From NCBI GenBank assembly GCA_028023455.1, contig JAQFVV010006222.1, positions 1 to 64,000 on the forward strand: DNA of 64,000 bases, read 5' to 3'. The notes beneath the pieces are model-generated. The model was not told where the DNA came from and searched no databases. It was given only the letters and a program-made list of their open reading frames with translations. Positions 11,541 to 24,439 of the stretch are shown here, piece after piece. The translations under genes and the position numbers were made by a program. Numbering within the stretch: position 1 is the first letter of the stretch; each line of letters starts with the position of its first letter. The stretch comes from Epiperipatus broadwayi (lineage: Eukaryota; Onychophora; Udeonychophora; Euonychophora; Peripatidae).

Positions 11541-12315
11541 AACAACATTTTAACAAAGTATAAAATATGAACAATATATTCCTTTAGGTATTAATATTAT
11601 CTAAAAAAGCAGTTTACCCAAAACAGCCTCATGTTTTGGGGAAGTTTGACATATGCATATTTTTAAATGGATTGCCCTTATGAGAAACCATAAAAACATC
11701 TACATTATTATTATCCATCCATGTCTTTATTATAATACTTGATATCAAATGCCATTTTGTCATTCTTTACCCTAAATGTAACAAGCCTTTATATTCATTA
11801 AATGTTTTAGTCTTGATAAATAATGATGCCCACCAATTATTGGCTGCTACTCATACATAGAAATGACAACTTTTTTGATTTCCTTTAAATAGCACAAATA
11901 AATAGTTCTGTCATGACATCCATGTGTTCTAATAAATTCCCCCCAACTCCATCTTTAAAAGATTTTAGAATCATGAAATTGGTTATTAGATTACATTTTC
12001 TAGATACATTCTATGAAATTAATTTTCTTAACTCTGGTTGAAGTTAATTATTCACGATTGCAGAATGAATCTCTGTAATACCTTCTTTTTTGTTAATGGA
12101 TTTGTGTGTATAGGATCTATGACTCAATTTGGTATTACTCCTTTAAATTCTCTCCTTTAAACATAATTTGGTTTCATATATACAGTCTATAGATATTATA
12201 TAATCACTACCATTGTGATCTTTTAAAATACAACCCTCGAAAATGAGATTTCATAATAGATATGCTAAAATGGACTAACAAAGATATCAGTGGAGAGTTT
12301 AATATATAGATCGGA

Positions 12316-12317
<2 letters not shown>
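11541..12317. other. No gene seen
   Basis: A+T-rich unique-looking sequence with stops in all frames. I see no RNA gene and no clear repeat. Confidence 0.5.

Positions 12318-12355
<38 letters not shown>
12318..12355. repeat. (TA)n microsatellite
   Basis: Alternating TA directly abutting the left arm of the palindrome at 12353-12512. Confidence 0.9.
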
Positions 12356-12358
<3 letters not shown>

Positions 12359-12512
12359 ACTAGATGGAGCTTTACCAATAGCCCACGATCAAGCTTAATT
12401 TATATAAACACTGAGAGAGATAAAGTTAAATATATTTAACTTTATCTCTCTCAGTGTTTATGTAAACTAAGCTTGATCGTGGGCTATTGGTAAAGCTCCA
12501 TCTAGTAACATA
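12353..12512. mobile_element. 160-bp palindromic (foldback/MITE-like) element
   Basis: The left arm begins TATGTTACTAGATGGAGC and the right arm ends with its reverse complement, GTAACATA. The centre is TTAAATATATTTAA at about 12426-12439. Arms of about 75 bp pair almost perfectly, with only a few mismatches around TATATAAACACTG / TTTATGTAAAC. There is no coding content. A small foldback MITE inserted in TA-rich DNA is the simplest reading. Transcribed, it would form a long hairpin RNA. Confidence 0.8.
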
Positions 12513-15056
12513 AAATGCAAGCTATAGCAAGTTATGAAATGTATAACTTGTTTTGTTTATCATATATATATATATATATTCTAACCTCCCCCCCACGCAT
12601 TCTCTCCCCAAAATATATTGTTTATTACGAATATTACGGGTTCTAGCTCAGTTAACAAATAAATAAATGAAATATTCAGCATTAATTAAAATGATTACTA
12701 GCTCTAATTTTAAAATACAAATACGGTTCAATTTTAAAATGAATTAACAAATATTTACTATTTTCATGAGACATGGAGTGACAATACAGGGAATGAGATA
12801 GACTACATTGAGCCATTATCCACACGATACTACCTCAATGGCATAAGAACACTATTCCCCCTTTTTACTATACCAAATAACTAACTCATAGTATTCTTAT
12901 GACTTTCTGAGCTCTATTCACTACGATTAAAATAATAATCATATCTTAATCTTCTTTATAACCAGAATCTAGCTCAATTAAATAAAATGAAGTAAAATAA
13001 ATAAAATCTCAGGTTCATAAATTGTATTCTAACTGATTTAAAATTACGGTAGTAAAATATGAAAAGGGAATTTTATGTCATAATCTACTACGCAGCAACT
13101 AATAATAATAAAAATAATAATAACAATAATAGTATAATATAATCTTATTTCTTCCTAAAATGAAATAAATAAATATGTACGTGGTAGTATTTTAATAATC
13201 TGACAACAGAATACGTGTGGCAACATTAGCATATAATTTAATGTAATATTGTGGCGACCGACTTATGACCAATAAATAATATAAAATTATGATCTTTTAA
13301 TTTTAACATACCAATAAATTCTCAAAATTATTATAACACTTTTATGTTTACCTTTTGTGCAAAACTTATATGTCTGTTTCAATTATAAATGTATCGTGAT
13401 TTCATGCATCTATGTGGAGAAATAACAACTCGGACACAAAACTTTAAAACAAATTTAAAACAAAGTTTATTAACAACATAAATAAATTAACAATATTTTT
13501 ACACTATATACAATGGATATCCCTTACTCTCATATCTCAACTTAGTTTATTAGTTTATAAAATGAAATCAAAATATTATTTACTTTTCCTAGTTAAATCT
13601 TATTTTTTAACACTTAAGAAAATACAGTATTATTACTTGATTTATTATTATGGTTAGCTTATTACAAAATGCATTTCTTATATGATTATCACAAACACTT
13701 TTCATCCTAATATTATTAAAATTACATTTTTTTTACAAAATTTACATTCGTAGTAAAATTCTACAAAATAACAAATTTTAGTTTTATATTGGTTGTATGG
13801 AATCTTAGAAAGTCAAAACATTGTTCTACATTCGGTATTAGGTTTTTATTGTTCATTATCCGATGTTTATTAATCCTAATATTCTCATTCAAGCCTTACT
13901 TCGGATGATATAATTACAACTATTAATATACCATGCACAAGTATATGTTTATTATATCTTATTGAACTATTTTCTTAATAAATATGCAATACTTATTTTC
14001 TAAATATTATTAAAAAAAAATTCATTCAAATTTTATTATCACTTTTAAAATACTTGGTTTAGATTTCTTTTCAAAATCTTATATTCATTTCTGAATTAAT
14101 TTTACAATGTATTATATGATTCTTTCTCTCTTTATGATATTTTGGACTTTCAATTTTAAAGTTACACAATTCTATACATTCCAGCAAATAAACTATTCTT
14201 ACATAAACGATAACATATCTTCAGTTCTATTTTATTCATTATTTCTTTGAAAATATCTTTCTGACCGATGCAGATTCACGAAATAAGGATAGCGAAGATA
14301 GATGCATAGGATCAAAATACAACTAGAATATTACTCGTCATATACCTTGACAATCATGGCACAGTGAATTAAAAGACACTATAGAGGAGTGACCTTTACC
14401 TGTCTACTAACCTCTATCATAGGAACGATGTTAAAGCTATTTCTTCAGCTTTATTATAACATCAAAAGTTTAAAGATATGCAAAAACACTGTCCAAACTA
14501 TATGTGTTCAGTTATAGGGCCTAGTTAACTATACTGAAATCACACAAAACTAAATATGATCCAAATCCCTTATATTTTCCTATTTCTAAAAAAAAAAACC
14601 ACATCATCTTGGTTTCCTCTCCACTAGTACTTCCAAGTCACTATCCGATCTTATTTCTCAAGATTTTTTCTATACTGTACATCGACAAATACATATCTGC
14701 ATTACTAACAATAATAAAATTCATTTATTTTAAAACTATTCCACTGTTCTATAAGACAGCTTGCTTACTACTTTCCTCCGTATATTTAGTCATACAAATT
14801 ACTTAAATATCTGAATACTTTATCACATGAAAGTTCAAAAGAATCACACAATTGTTCTGTTAAATTATATTATTAATATACTTTAAATAAATTATTGCAT
14901 GCATATTCCGAATTACTCCTATCTCATTATATGTTAAAATGTTGTATAAAATCTAATCGATCATACAATTATCAATATATTACACAAACATATCTTAAAA
15001 TTTAAAATTTTTTAGTAATTGACCATTCTACCTTATTATGACCTATAGATAAGGGC

Positions 15057-15059
<3 letters not shown>
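12513..15059. other. Gene-free A+T-rich stretch, perhaps related to 19776-22680
   Basis: No ORF of interest. Segments resemble parts of 19776-22680 in the same orientation: a block around 12780-12830 (CAGGGAAT, ACTACATTG, GCCCAT/GCCATT) matches 20218-20270. A block around 13420-13500 (AACTC, GACACA, TTTTAAAACAAA, TTTATTA) matches 20580-20640. This suggests two old copies of a long non-coding repeat, at low confidence. Confidence 0.35.

Positions 15060-15127
<68 letters not shown>
15060..15127. repeat. (TA)n microsatellite
   Basis: About 34 TA units without interruption. Confidence 0.95.
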
Positions 15128-15130
<3 letters not shown>

Positions 15131-16493
15131 AACAGGCACACATGCCATTATTTTTAAAAAAGAAAATAAGGTATAAATGTTCACAAATAAAAGTTATTAA
15201 ATAAAAATTAGAATTAAAAATTGAAAACTAAAAGTTTGCAAAAACATATATATAAATCGCATAATTGGAAAATTATTAAAAGAAAACTTTATTTAAAAAA
15301 GAGTATTTTAAAGTTAAATTTGAAGCAAAAACTTAAGAGATTTAAAGATAAAGAATGTACAATAATTGAATTACTGTCTATTGTGTTAAATCTCAAAATG
15401 AAAATGATTGTTGGTTTTAATTTAATCCAAAGTAAACGAGCCCTTGGGGTAAATTTATAATTAAAGGTCAGATAAGACATATAAAAAATTTTTTTTAAAA
15501 AGATTGTATTACCCACTTGTGGAAAGTCAACCAACACTTGACCCGAATGAAAAACACTGGAACAGGAAACCATGGTCAGTGAATCCAAAGGATTAGGATA
15601 AAAAGAAAAAAAATTCAAATTAAGAACAGTTCCAGCTTGATTTTTGAGTAGGAGGAGGAAATGACACACTTTTCACCCTCCTCCTATTTTCAAATGAAGA
15701 GACTGTTGAAAGATGAATGGCACTATTGCAGACCCCAAATCATATGGTTATTGCAATAAAATAGTTTCAGGATTGAACCAGCTAAGGCTATCTCTGGATT
15801 GATAACTACAGCATGAACAAAAAGTATGAATAATAAAAGACTTTGTGGGAATTGGCACAAGGAACTGGGAGCTCTTGTAATGTAATGTATAAACTATAAA
15901 TTATGAATTCTAATCATTACAAACTTTTATTAAACAAACTTTGAATCATTTCTTAAATAATTAAGGCTTAACCAAGTTTAAATCATCAACTCTTATTTGA
16001 CCAACATGAAAGGTTAAATCAGTTATTAATATTTATTTTTATATATGTTTGCTAATTCAATTATTTCCATTTTCTTTATTAATATTTATTAATGAAATAA
16101 AAAAAATGTATTAAATTTTAAGTTGGGTATAGATAGTTACATAGATTCATTATGTTGATTATGTTTTAATATTTTTATATGTGAAAAATATATATATATA
16201 TATCGGGGTGCTTGTATTATAGATAAAGATCCCATTGGATGGTGCCATTTTCACGCTAAAACTATAAAATATGAACATTCATGGGCCATTGATTTTAATA
16301 ATTTTTCTGTGCTTTTTTGTAATGCGAAAATAAAAACAAAACAAAATCGTCTTTTATAAATATTATTTTTTATTAACATATAAAATTTGATTCATGTTTT
16401 TCTATCTGATATTTTTTTACTTGTGTTACGACTTTTTTTGTTGTTGTTTAACTAAAAAATAATAATCATAATAAAAGTAAAAGTTGTTACGGT
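15128..16493. other. No gene seen
   Basis: A+T-rich. Overlapping short ORFs on both strands around 15220-15670 do not resemble known proteins and have low-complexity composition. Confidence 0.45.
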
Positions 16494-16612
16494 TAGATTT
16501 AGGGTTAATTAGGGTTAGTTTTAGGGTTAGTTTAGGATTAGGCTTAGGGTTAGTATTAGGGTTAGTTTTAGGGTTAGGTTTAGGGTTAGTTTTAGGGTTA
16601 GTGTTCTGTTTG
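16494..16612 (+). repeat. Degenerate telomere-like TTAGGG array (interstitial)
   Basis: About a dozen TTAGGG motifs, mostly as variants of TTTAGGGTTAG separated by TTT, TA or GT. TTAGGG is the telomere motif of most animals outside arthropods and nematodes. The array is internal and imperfect, so it is an interstitial telomeric-like sequence or a satellite built on this motif. Short inverted segments flank it: GTTGTTGTTTAAC near 16440 and TTTAAACAACAAC near 16684. Confidence 0.8.
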
Positions 16613-17129
16613 TTTGAAATGCTAAAATAAAAAAATTCAAAATCGTAAGCGTACTCGGACAGAAGAAAGAAATTCAAACTTTTTTAAACAACAACAAACA
16701 CATACAAATGACTTCTTTACTTATTAAACATGTTTATAATATTTGCTTTTTATTAAATTTACAAAAAAACATGTATATTTGGACTTTTCTTACTGGATAT
16801 TTTTTTTGTACCGCTATTTTTTACTTCAAAAATATACAGATGGTAGAATCTTCTGTGTCTCATGGAATGTTATGAGCACGTTACTTGACACATTACCTAA
16901 TTGCAACTCAATAAAAACATAGATATTTAACATTTACCCAAATAAAAGTTCAAAGCAGTACGTTGTAAAAAGTCTTATAATTATTGTTTTAAAAATCTGA
17001 ACATTTCAATAGTTTAAAATAAAATAAAAAATTCAATGAAAACAACATTTCAACACAATTCAAATACAAACTCTCTCATCAAGCAGTAATTATTTTATAA
17101 ACTGTGCGAATTCAGAAAATGTAATTGCT

Positions 17130-17240
17130 GCTTAGTGACATACATGCTGTACTGCGACATGACATAGGGGCCTGCATTCTGTAGCACAACAAAAAAGTTG
17201 TATTATAGAGAATGCGGGTTCGAACGTGTCGGCCGCGGAA
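17130..17240 (+). mobile_element. Possible tRNA-derived SINE fragment
   Basis: GCGGGTTCGAACGTG near 17215 is a good RNA polymerase III B-box in a locally G+C-rich setting. About 85 bp upstream is a weak A-box-like CTTAGTGACATAC. No target-site duplication was found and no second copy is present here. Confidence 0.3.
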
Positions 17241-17326
17241 ACAGCATTTTTATGTGTTTTAGCATGAAAACCATGCCATAGAACAGCATCTTTAGCTATA
17301 AGATGAGTACCTATATCGGTAAATAT

Positions 17327-18272
17327 GACACCTCATGCTGAGTGTCTAAATGTATTTACTGATATATGTCAATGCGGCACCTCTTTATTGTAAATTTCCC
17401 TCAACAATTTTCAATTTAATAACTTTATATTTAAATTCATTTATGTTTATTCCAAAGGGGTTTGATTTCAGCCTATTTGTTCTTGGCTGGGTCGATGCTG
17501 GTGGAGGGATATAAGGGTGTTTATATCAATGTAATGTGAAGCGTGTTTTGCATACAGGGCCAAGCCCATATGAATGCATGACCTAAAGGCATAATTGATG
17601 CATTACAATGGATTTGGATGTATTTCCCACACCATTGTTTTCATTTTTACTCTGGGTGTTAATAGTAAGATGGCCAAGATCGCAATTCACCTTTACAGAG
17701 AAGTTTCAATATATATATTTTCCAAATGATTTCCTTCACCAGAGAAATGCTCATTCCTGTTCTGAATGAGGATTTTTTCTCTTTAAATAATACCATGCTG
17801 CAGATGCATATTCCTGTCAGCATGGTTTTATGCTAGCATCTTCATATTGCATTGGTTGCATCCATGTATCATGGAAGCAGTCATTGGTTTGGCTATGAAT
17901 TTTTAGCCTGGGTTGAATGATTGTTTTTGAAAAGTTTTTTAACTGAGTAATCTATGTAGTTTATCTATACTCAATATTATAAAACAAATTTCTATCAATT
18001 ATCCATTTATGCAGGCTTTTATCCAAAGCATAAAATAATATTTTAACTGTAATCATAAACCAGTGATTTCTATTAATTTATTTCTTCTAATTAAAGCTAT
18101 AATTGTTAGTTAAAGTAAGTGATGTCATGTGTTATGTACATATGTATGAACATACATCCACACTCGGTGTCTATCAGTAAATATGACACCTTATGTTGAG
18201 TGTCTTAATGTATTGGCCTAAGCTCCCCTATAAGTTCATTATTTGTGAATATAACACCTCATGATGAGTGTC
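17327..18272 (+). repeat. Three copies of a hairpin-forming 20-mer
   Basis: GACACCTCATGCTGAGTGTC at 17327-17346, GACACCTTATGTTGAGTGTC at 18185-18204 and AACACCTCATGATGAGTGTC at 18253-18272. The first two are preceded by GTAAATAT and the third by GTGAATAT. All are followed by T(T/A)AA. Each has arms GACAC/GTGTC that can pair. The intervening DNA (17400-18170) is moderately G+C-rich with no ORF beyond short runs. Confidence 0.6.
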
Positions 18273-18724
18273 TTAAGGAACTCAAGAAGAGTATAATCTT
18301 TTTTTATACATTCCAATTAATAATAATTGAACTAGAATAATTCATGGTAGATGGTTGTGTTGCATATATGTATACATGTACATGCTCATTTGGTTTTTAA
18401 AATATTAATTAAAGCTTAAAATTTAAACTTAGACATAAATAGCTACATGGATTCGTAAATTTTGTGTGCATAATCTATGTAGCATATTTACGACTATCAA
18501 AGATTAAAATTTATAAATAAGAATCTCCATCTGTCTAAGCTAAACCTAAATTTAAATATGATAAATATACAAACTAAACTGAAGTAATAAAGTTTATTCC
18601 TCTGATTCAATTTTATATATGTGTAATAATAAATGTTTTTTGCATAATATTACTGGCAGTAGTTTATTAATTTTTTTATCTTTTCATTCTTAAATATGTA
18701 CATTAAGAATTTAGATTATAAATC

Positions 18725-18870
18725 TCAACTGCTCCTAGAGCTAGTGACATGGGCTAATGGTCTATAATAAAATAAAATTGGATCTTAACAGTAAGTATCC
18801 GACTACTATACAAATTTTCCAGGTTCGAATGGCCTGGTGGCACCCTGCACGGCAGATATGATAAGGTTAC
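18725..18870 (+). mobile_element. Possible tRNA-derived SINE fragment
   Basis: An A-box-like GTGACATGGGCTAATGG near 18743 and a B-box CAGGTTCGAATGG near 18821 are followed by CCTGGTGGCACCCTGC. A related TAGTGGCACCCTGC occurs in the LTRs (near 2935). This spacing and order fit a tRNA-headed SINE. No clear target duplication. Confidence 0.4.
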
Positions 18871-18899
18871 AAATTATCCCTGACCATTATAATATATAT

Positions 18900-19360
18900 A
18901 AGCATTGCAAGCATAAAGCTAAACTAATCAATATATAATTAAAATTACCCCAAATCCAAAATTCAACCAGACCAGCCAAGAAATAATAATAAAACACAAC
19001 CAAAGGTTTCACTGCTACAAGCAGTCTTGTATAATATTAAACATTACCCACAAATCCATTTATTTCCCATCCACTCTTAATATTAAAATAACTCTGAAAT
19101 AAGTTAATTGCTTCAGAATAAAAAAATTTCAATAACAAATATTCTTTAATTCTTCTGCTGATTTCATTTCTCTCAAAGAAGACAACTCTAGCTCCATCAA
19201 AATTAATAGTGTGGCCTGTATCTTTTTCATGGACATACAAAGAAGAGCTAAGATATTCATTTCTAACTCTACTTTGAGAAGACAACCTTAGCTCCATCAA
19301 AATTAATAGTGTGGCCTGTATGTTTTTCATGGACATACAAAGCAGAACTAAGATACTGCT
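18900..19360 (-). pseudogene. Penelope-like element A1: GIY-YIG C-terminus and 3' tail
   Basis: Read on the minus strand, the sequence encodes SSLYVHEKDTGHTINFDGAR, then VVFFERNEISRRIKEYLLLK and a tail ending near 19037. This is the region after the GIY-YIG core in Penelope-like retroelements (H-x-TGHxINF, FERNE, RRIKE). An internal tandem duplication of about 90 bp repeats the VHEK...FDGA segment. The 3' tail runs down to about 18905 and includes a terminal extension (GCAAGCATAAAGCTAAACTA on the plus strand) that is also present in copy A3. It abuts A2 head to head near 19360. The copy lacks the reverse transcriptase. Confidence 0.7.
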
Positions 19361-19690
19361 ATGTATATCCATAAAAAAAATACAGGGCACACTGTTAATT
19401 TTGATGGAGCTAAGATTGTCTTCTTTGAGAAAAATGAAATCAAAACAAGAATTAAAGACGCTTTGTTATTGAAAACGTATTATTCTGAAGCAATTAACTT
19501 GTTTAAAAGTTCTTTTAATATTAAGGGTGGATGAAAAGTAAATGGATTTGTGGATAATGTTTAATATTATATATATGGTGTAGTTTTTGTAGTTCTTTAC
19601 ACTTGATAAGTCTGCTTGTAGCAGTGAAACCTTAGGTTGTGTTTTAATATTATTTCTTGGCTGGTCTGGTTTAATTTTAGATTTGGGGTA

Positions 19691-19694
<4 letters not shown>
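19361..19694 (+). pseudogene. Penelope-like element A2: inverted partner of A1
   Basis: Plus-strand translation reads VNFDGAKIVFFEKNEI, then RIKDALLLKTYYSEAINLF, ending KVNGFVDNV after one in-frame stop. This is the same protein region as A1. It starts at nearly the same gene position as A1 but points the other way, so the two copies meet head to head. The tail continues past a CTGC-TTGTA-GCAG hairpin followed by TGAAAC (19612-19630) to GGGGTAGTTTTA. It lacks the terminal extension seen in A1 and A3 and runs straight into a TA microsatellite. Confidence 0.7.

Positions 19695-19775
<81 letters not shown>
19695..19775. repeat. (TA)n microsatellite at the end of PLE A2
   Basis: About 40 TA units starting exactly where the Penelope-like tail ends, possibly seeded by a TA-rich target site. 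Confidence 0.9.
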
Positions 19776-19780
<5 letters not shown>

Positions 19781-22680
19781 CCTACACTCCCAACACTGCT
19801 CATATACATTACATGAGCGAAATGCCCAGGCGCCAGTTCTATTAATGAATAGAACAATATAACAAGATATATAATACAAAACTATTATTGAGACTCTATA
19901 TTTAAGTTTATGTTCAGCTCAGCTCAGTGGGAGGCTATAGGCAGTTCATAAGATATATGATGATAAATAAATGAAAGAAGAAATATTACAAACACTAAAT
20001 ATAATGTAAATCCTTTTTATTAATTAATTGTATGATAAAGAATCATGTTTATCGGTACAGTCTATTAAAATATACTTTAAACTTAATTTCTTCCTTCATC
20101 CAAATATAACATATATCAGCTTGCTATAATTATAATACTAAACAATTCTATGACTTGGCATATCACAATCTAAACATCTACTTTAATGCCAATCAAGAAA
20201 TAAACAATAAGATCTCAGGGAATTTAACAAACACAGTTGAATTAAATAAACTACATTGGCCCATAAATTATAATTCTAAAGTATGATAAAATGTAATGAA
20301 ACAAATTGACTAAAATATTCTACTGTGTTTCAATAATAAGATAATGACAGAAATAGGGTATTTTAATTTCATATCATCATCTAACAAATATACTAACTTG
20401 GCAACCTTTCTAATACGTTTATCCAGTGGCAAATGTTCCTTATAATGTTTGGATTAAGAAAACAATATTGTCAGACACCAGCAGATTTAATATTATAACT
20501 CTAAAATAATATATCTATTTTATAATAGATTTATGAAATGTGGAGATGTGGAAATGGAAAACACGAATGTATACAATAATAACTCCAGACACAGTTTTAA
20601 GATTTTAAACAAATAAAATAAATCATTTATTACAATAAAATAAATTTGGTTTAACATGATATTTACAATTGGACTACTTGTCTTACAGATTTTTAAATTA
20701 TCAAATAAACTTTAAGCATCAGTTTGGGATTATCCCTATTATCAAAGCAAATTAACAACAAAACTTAAATATTCTGACTTCGAACACATGCTTTGCCTAC
20801 ATGTTTCATCTACATGACACTAAATAAACAACATGTTATATTATTAACACACAAAAAAATACTTTTGAGAGGATATTACCATTGATTAATAAAATAAATC
20901 AAATTAATTATATTTGGCTCTCAACCAAGCAACTTTCTCTAATTGACTAAATAATCACTTTCAATTACGAATACCTTTCATGCATAGCAACAAAATCATG
21001 TTCATTCTGATGATTTGATGATTTATAACCTTTATTTAAATAAATACACTGTAGTTTAAAATATTTATTTCCCGTTTTAATCTCAATAACTTTATACTTC
21101 TATTTAAATGAATGTAATGTATTTCAAAACATTTATTTCTCATTTTAATTTCAATAACTCTATACTTTATATACGCGATATTATTTATATTACGCGTGTG
21201 TGTGCGTGTGTCAAGCAACAATGATAGAAAATAATCTTTTCTACAAACTCTCCATTCATTAAGAAAATATCATACAATTACTTTATTTCGGACAATGTCG
21301 TAATTCATCAATAAAATAAGACACTAATATTACATCAAGAATTAATTTAACAATTTATCTGGCCACATATTAATTAACACAGAGCTATATTTTCATGATT
21401 ATACAGACTATACGTTATAAGGGAAATCTACATGAGGAGCAGATAAACTCTTACTGAACACTTCTACAATAATTCATCTGATTCTAAATACACTGTTGGT
21501 GGGGAACCTTTTCCTCATCACCAAGAATATAAGAAAAATGTCACATAACTTCCTAAACATCATTTAATCATACTTCAACAATAATTCATCTACTTCTAAA
21601 TACACTACTGGTGGGAACTTCTTCCTCATCACCAGGGCTCTAAGAAAACATCGCTTAACTTCAAAAAATATCATTTAATCATACGCATATAATATAAACT
21701 AGGCTCTACTCATGGAAAAACATATACTAAATAAGCAAAATCTTTTATCCCTACAAGCATTATAACGCAATCAGATTTCTTTCCATTCTCAAAGCTCTTC
21801 TAAATATCGAACATTATAAATACATGCTGGCAGACAAATACATACAGATAACATACTAATCAGTTCCACTCAGTAGAATACAACAGCATCTGAAATTTAT
21901 ACATAAAAATATTCACAAACTGAACTTTATCAAACAAATGTCATAATTGTGCAAAACAGACACACACCCGCGAATAAAAGTATATATAAAATTAACTCTA
22001 AATTACACACTATGCAGGCAACATGGTAATTAAATATTGCATCAAGGTATAACTTTTAATTCAGAATAAACTTTAGGTTACTTTTTAAAATTTAATGGTT
22101 ATAATTATTACGAATGAACTTTCTTTCATATCTAGCAAACTATTTCTATTATACGTTCGTTGATTTAAAAAAGAACAAAATTCTCACTTTGAGATAATAA
22201 AGTATACAAAATAAATATAAACCTCTCTAATAATATATTAAAAAATATTTCTTTCTTTTACCTTCGTAAAAGAACAATAAGACCTATTTGTACACAATCA
22301 ACTTTTACCAGCATATTCCTCATTTGGATATGCTTCGGAGATGGTCTTGAAGGTAAAAATAACCCAAATTATCAATTAAACATAATAATAAGTAAGCCTA
22401 TTATCAATAATATACATTAATAATGACAAGCAATAAAAAAAATAAAAAAACAAAAGTTATTTGTTTGGTAACTTAAAATGAAAGTTCACTTGCAAAACTC
22501 TGCTCCGAGTTTATGAAACAATATGGGACACATTCCACACTGAATTTAAACAAAATAAACTTCTGCAGGATAACTTAAAAATATATAATCATAACTTAAA
22601 TCTGACCCAGCACCCCCAGTGTTCATGGCATATCTATTTGAGGTACCAAATCACACACCCAAGTAATTAATTTCTCCTTT
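19776..22680. other. Gene-free A+T-rich stretch
   Basis: No credible ORF. It contains the tandem duplication at 21462-21684 and segments resembling 12513-15059 (see that entry). It may be an old long non-coding repeat. Confidence 0.35.
21462..21684 (+). repeat. Two tandem copies of a ~112-bp unit
   Basis: Copy one 21462-21573, copy two 21574-21684. Both contain AATAATTCATCT, TTCTAAATACACT, CCTCATCACCA and end CATTTAATCATAC. By eye about four fifths of positions agree. Confidence 0.75.
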
Positions 22681-24355
22681 ATTATACTGAAAATATAAGA
22701 CATTCTCTGTTGTAGTGCTAAATTAAATACGTAATTATTCTTAGTAGTTTTCTTGAATAGCATTTAACACTTTATAGTCTATTACACGCATGGCTTATTC
22801 TTAAATATTGTCAATTAAGAAACTATGGTTCCTTAGTAATTCCACAATTAATAATACTTTGTTTTATATTCCATCTTTATCAAAGATAACAAAAATTACC
22901 CACATTTCTATTCTTCCATTCGATTTAAGCAAATACTTAATTTGAAGTAACTCACATTTTATTTCCTTCATTTAAAATACGTATTATTTCCAGAAATACC
23001 AGATAAATAAATACTGTTATCTCTTTATGATGAATTTGAACATGGCATGATTTATCAAAATATGTGTATTCTTAATTCTATGTTTAATCCTCACAAAAAA
23101 ACTACATGGAAAATAGTGAAGAATTAAAATATATTCTGTAAAATAGTTTTGCATGCATTTCCCAGATATATTAAAATACACATGTTGGTTAGTGATACAA
23201 CAATAATATTCATGCAATTTCTTCTTATTTAAAATGACAATTAAATGAAGTAGTGTAGACTGGACATTATCAACATACATTTTTAAAAGAGCAATAGTTA
23301 TGATAAGGTTAATTCAAAACGTTTAAATCAAAGAGAGCAAAGTAAACCGTGTACCTTTTTAAAATTTAGAATTCCATTCTAGTCAACTTTTCCCATAATA
23401 AATTTCCTTAAGATGCTTTCGAAGTTTTACTCCAAAGTCTTTTTTAAAATCGATTTGACTTCAGCAACTGGCTTTAATTTTCACAATAATGAGCCACTGT
23501 TTTCTGGCTACCATTACATCACATAATATGTCATTTTTCACTGGAGATCTTTTTTAAATAGCTCTCTTTAGCAAAAAAGTCATTTCCCTTCACAAGGTTA
23601 CTCCCACACTTCTTTTCTATCTAAGCTAATTACATATTCAAAAAAAAAATCTTTTTTAAAAAAAAACCATTTTGATTAAATCAAGATAAAAAAAAAATAA
23701 TAATAAAATAAATAGCTTTTACAAACTTGAAAGAAAAATGAATATTAATTAACTATTTAACAAAAATGATTAATAATTTATTTAATTTGTAAAATAATTC
23801 ATTGATTCAACTATCTATTAATCATTGGAAAGAAATATATATTTGTTAAATTATTTAAGATAATTACTGTAATTTAAATGTTTTTATTGTACATGTACTA
23901 TTGTTTGCTATTATTAAAAGATGAAAATGAAATGAAACATAATACAGACATATATGCATGCACATGCACTGCAACCTAAATATTAAACTATCCTAACTAA
24001 ATATAATTGAAATGGCGATCAATTGTTGACAAAAGGATAAGTACTAATGAATAAAGGATTTTGAAACCATTCAACTAAATATTACACTAATATAAAATAA
24101 CCTTGCATTTTCCTGCCCAAATATACCAATTCCTATAATAACAACCCCTCTCTCTGGCATTAAATACTTCACTAACCACAACAATAATAACAAATACTTA
24201 TAAAGTGGTCAATCAACTGCATAATCAATCCATATCTAAGCTTTAAACAATCTCCAGCAAAAAAAATTTAAAATGCTAAGGCTATTTCATTTTTAAAAAA
24301 AATATAATATAGCTATTCGATGCAGATACAAAGCATCTCAATTCCTTGTGCCCAT
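22681..24355. other. No gene seen
   Basis: A+T-rich with homopolymer runs; stops in all frames, no repeat partner noticed. Confidence 0.4.
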
Positions 24356-24439
24356 TCAGATGGTCACAATATATATATAATTTGTCAAGCTTTGTGACCA
24401 TCTCAGATGGTCACAATATATATATAATTTGTCAAGCTT
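24356..24439 (+). repeat. 37-bp direct duplication with partial palindrome
   Basis: Copies at 24356-24392 and 24403-24439 both read TCAGATGGTCACAAT, then TA repeats and TTTGTCAAGCTT. Between them is TGTGACCATCTC, an inverted match to the start of each copy, so the unit can also fold as a hairpin. Confidence 0.85.

Noticed and set aside
15002-15184. ORFs made of Ile-Tyr or Tyr runs (15002-15184, 19597-19857, 27229-27501)
   Set aside because: Direct translations of TA and AAT microsatellites.
16426-16677. ORF with NPKTNPKPNPK repeats
   Set aside because: It is the minus-strand translation of the TTAGGG-like array.
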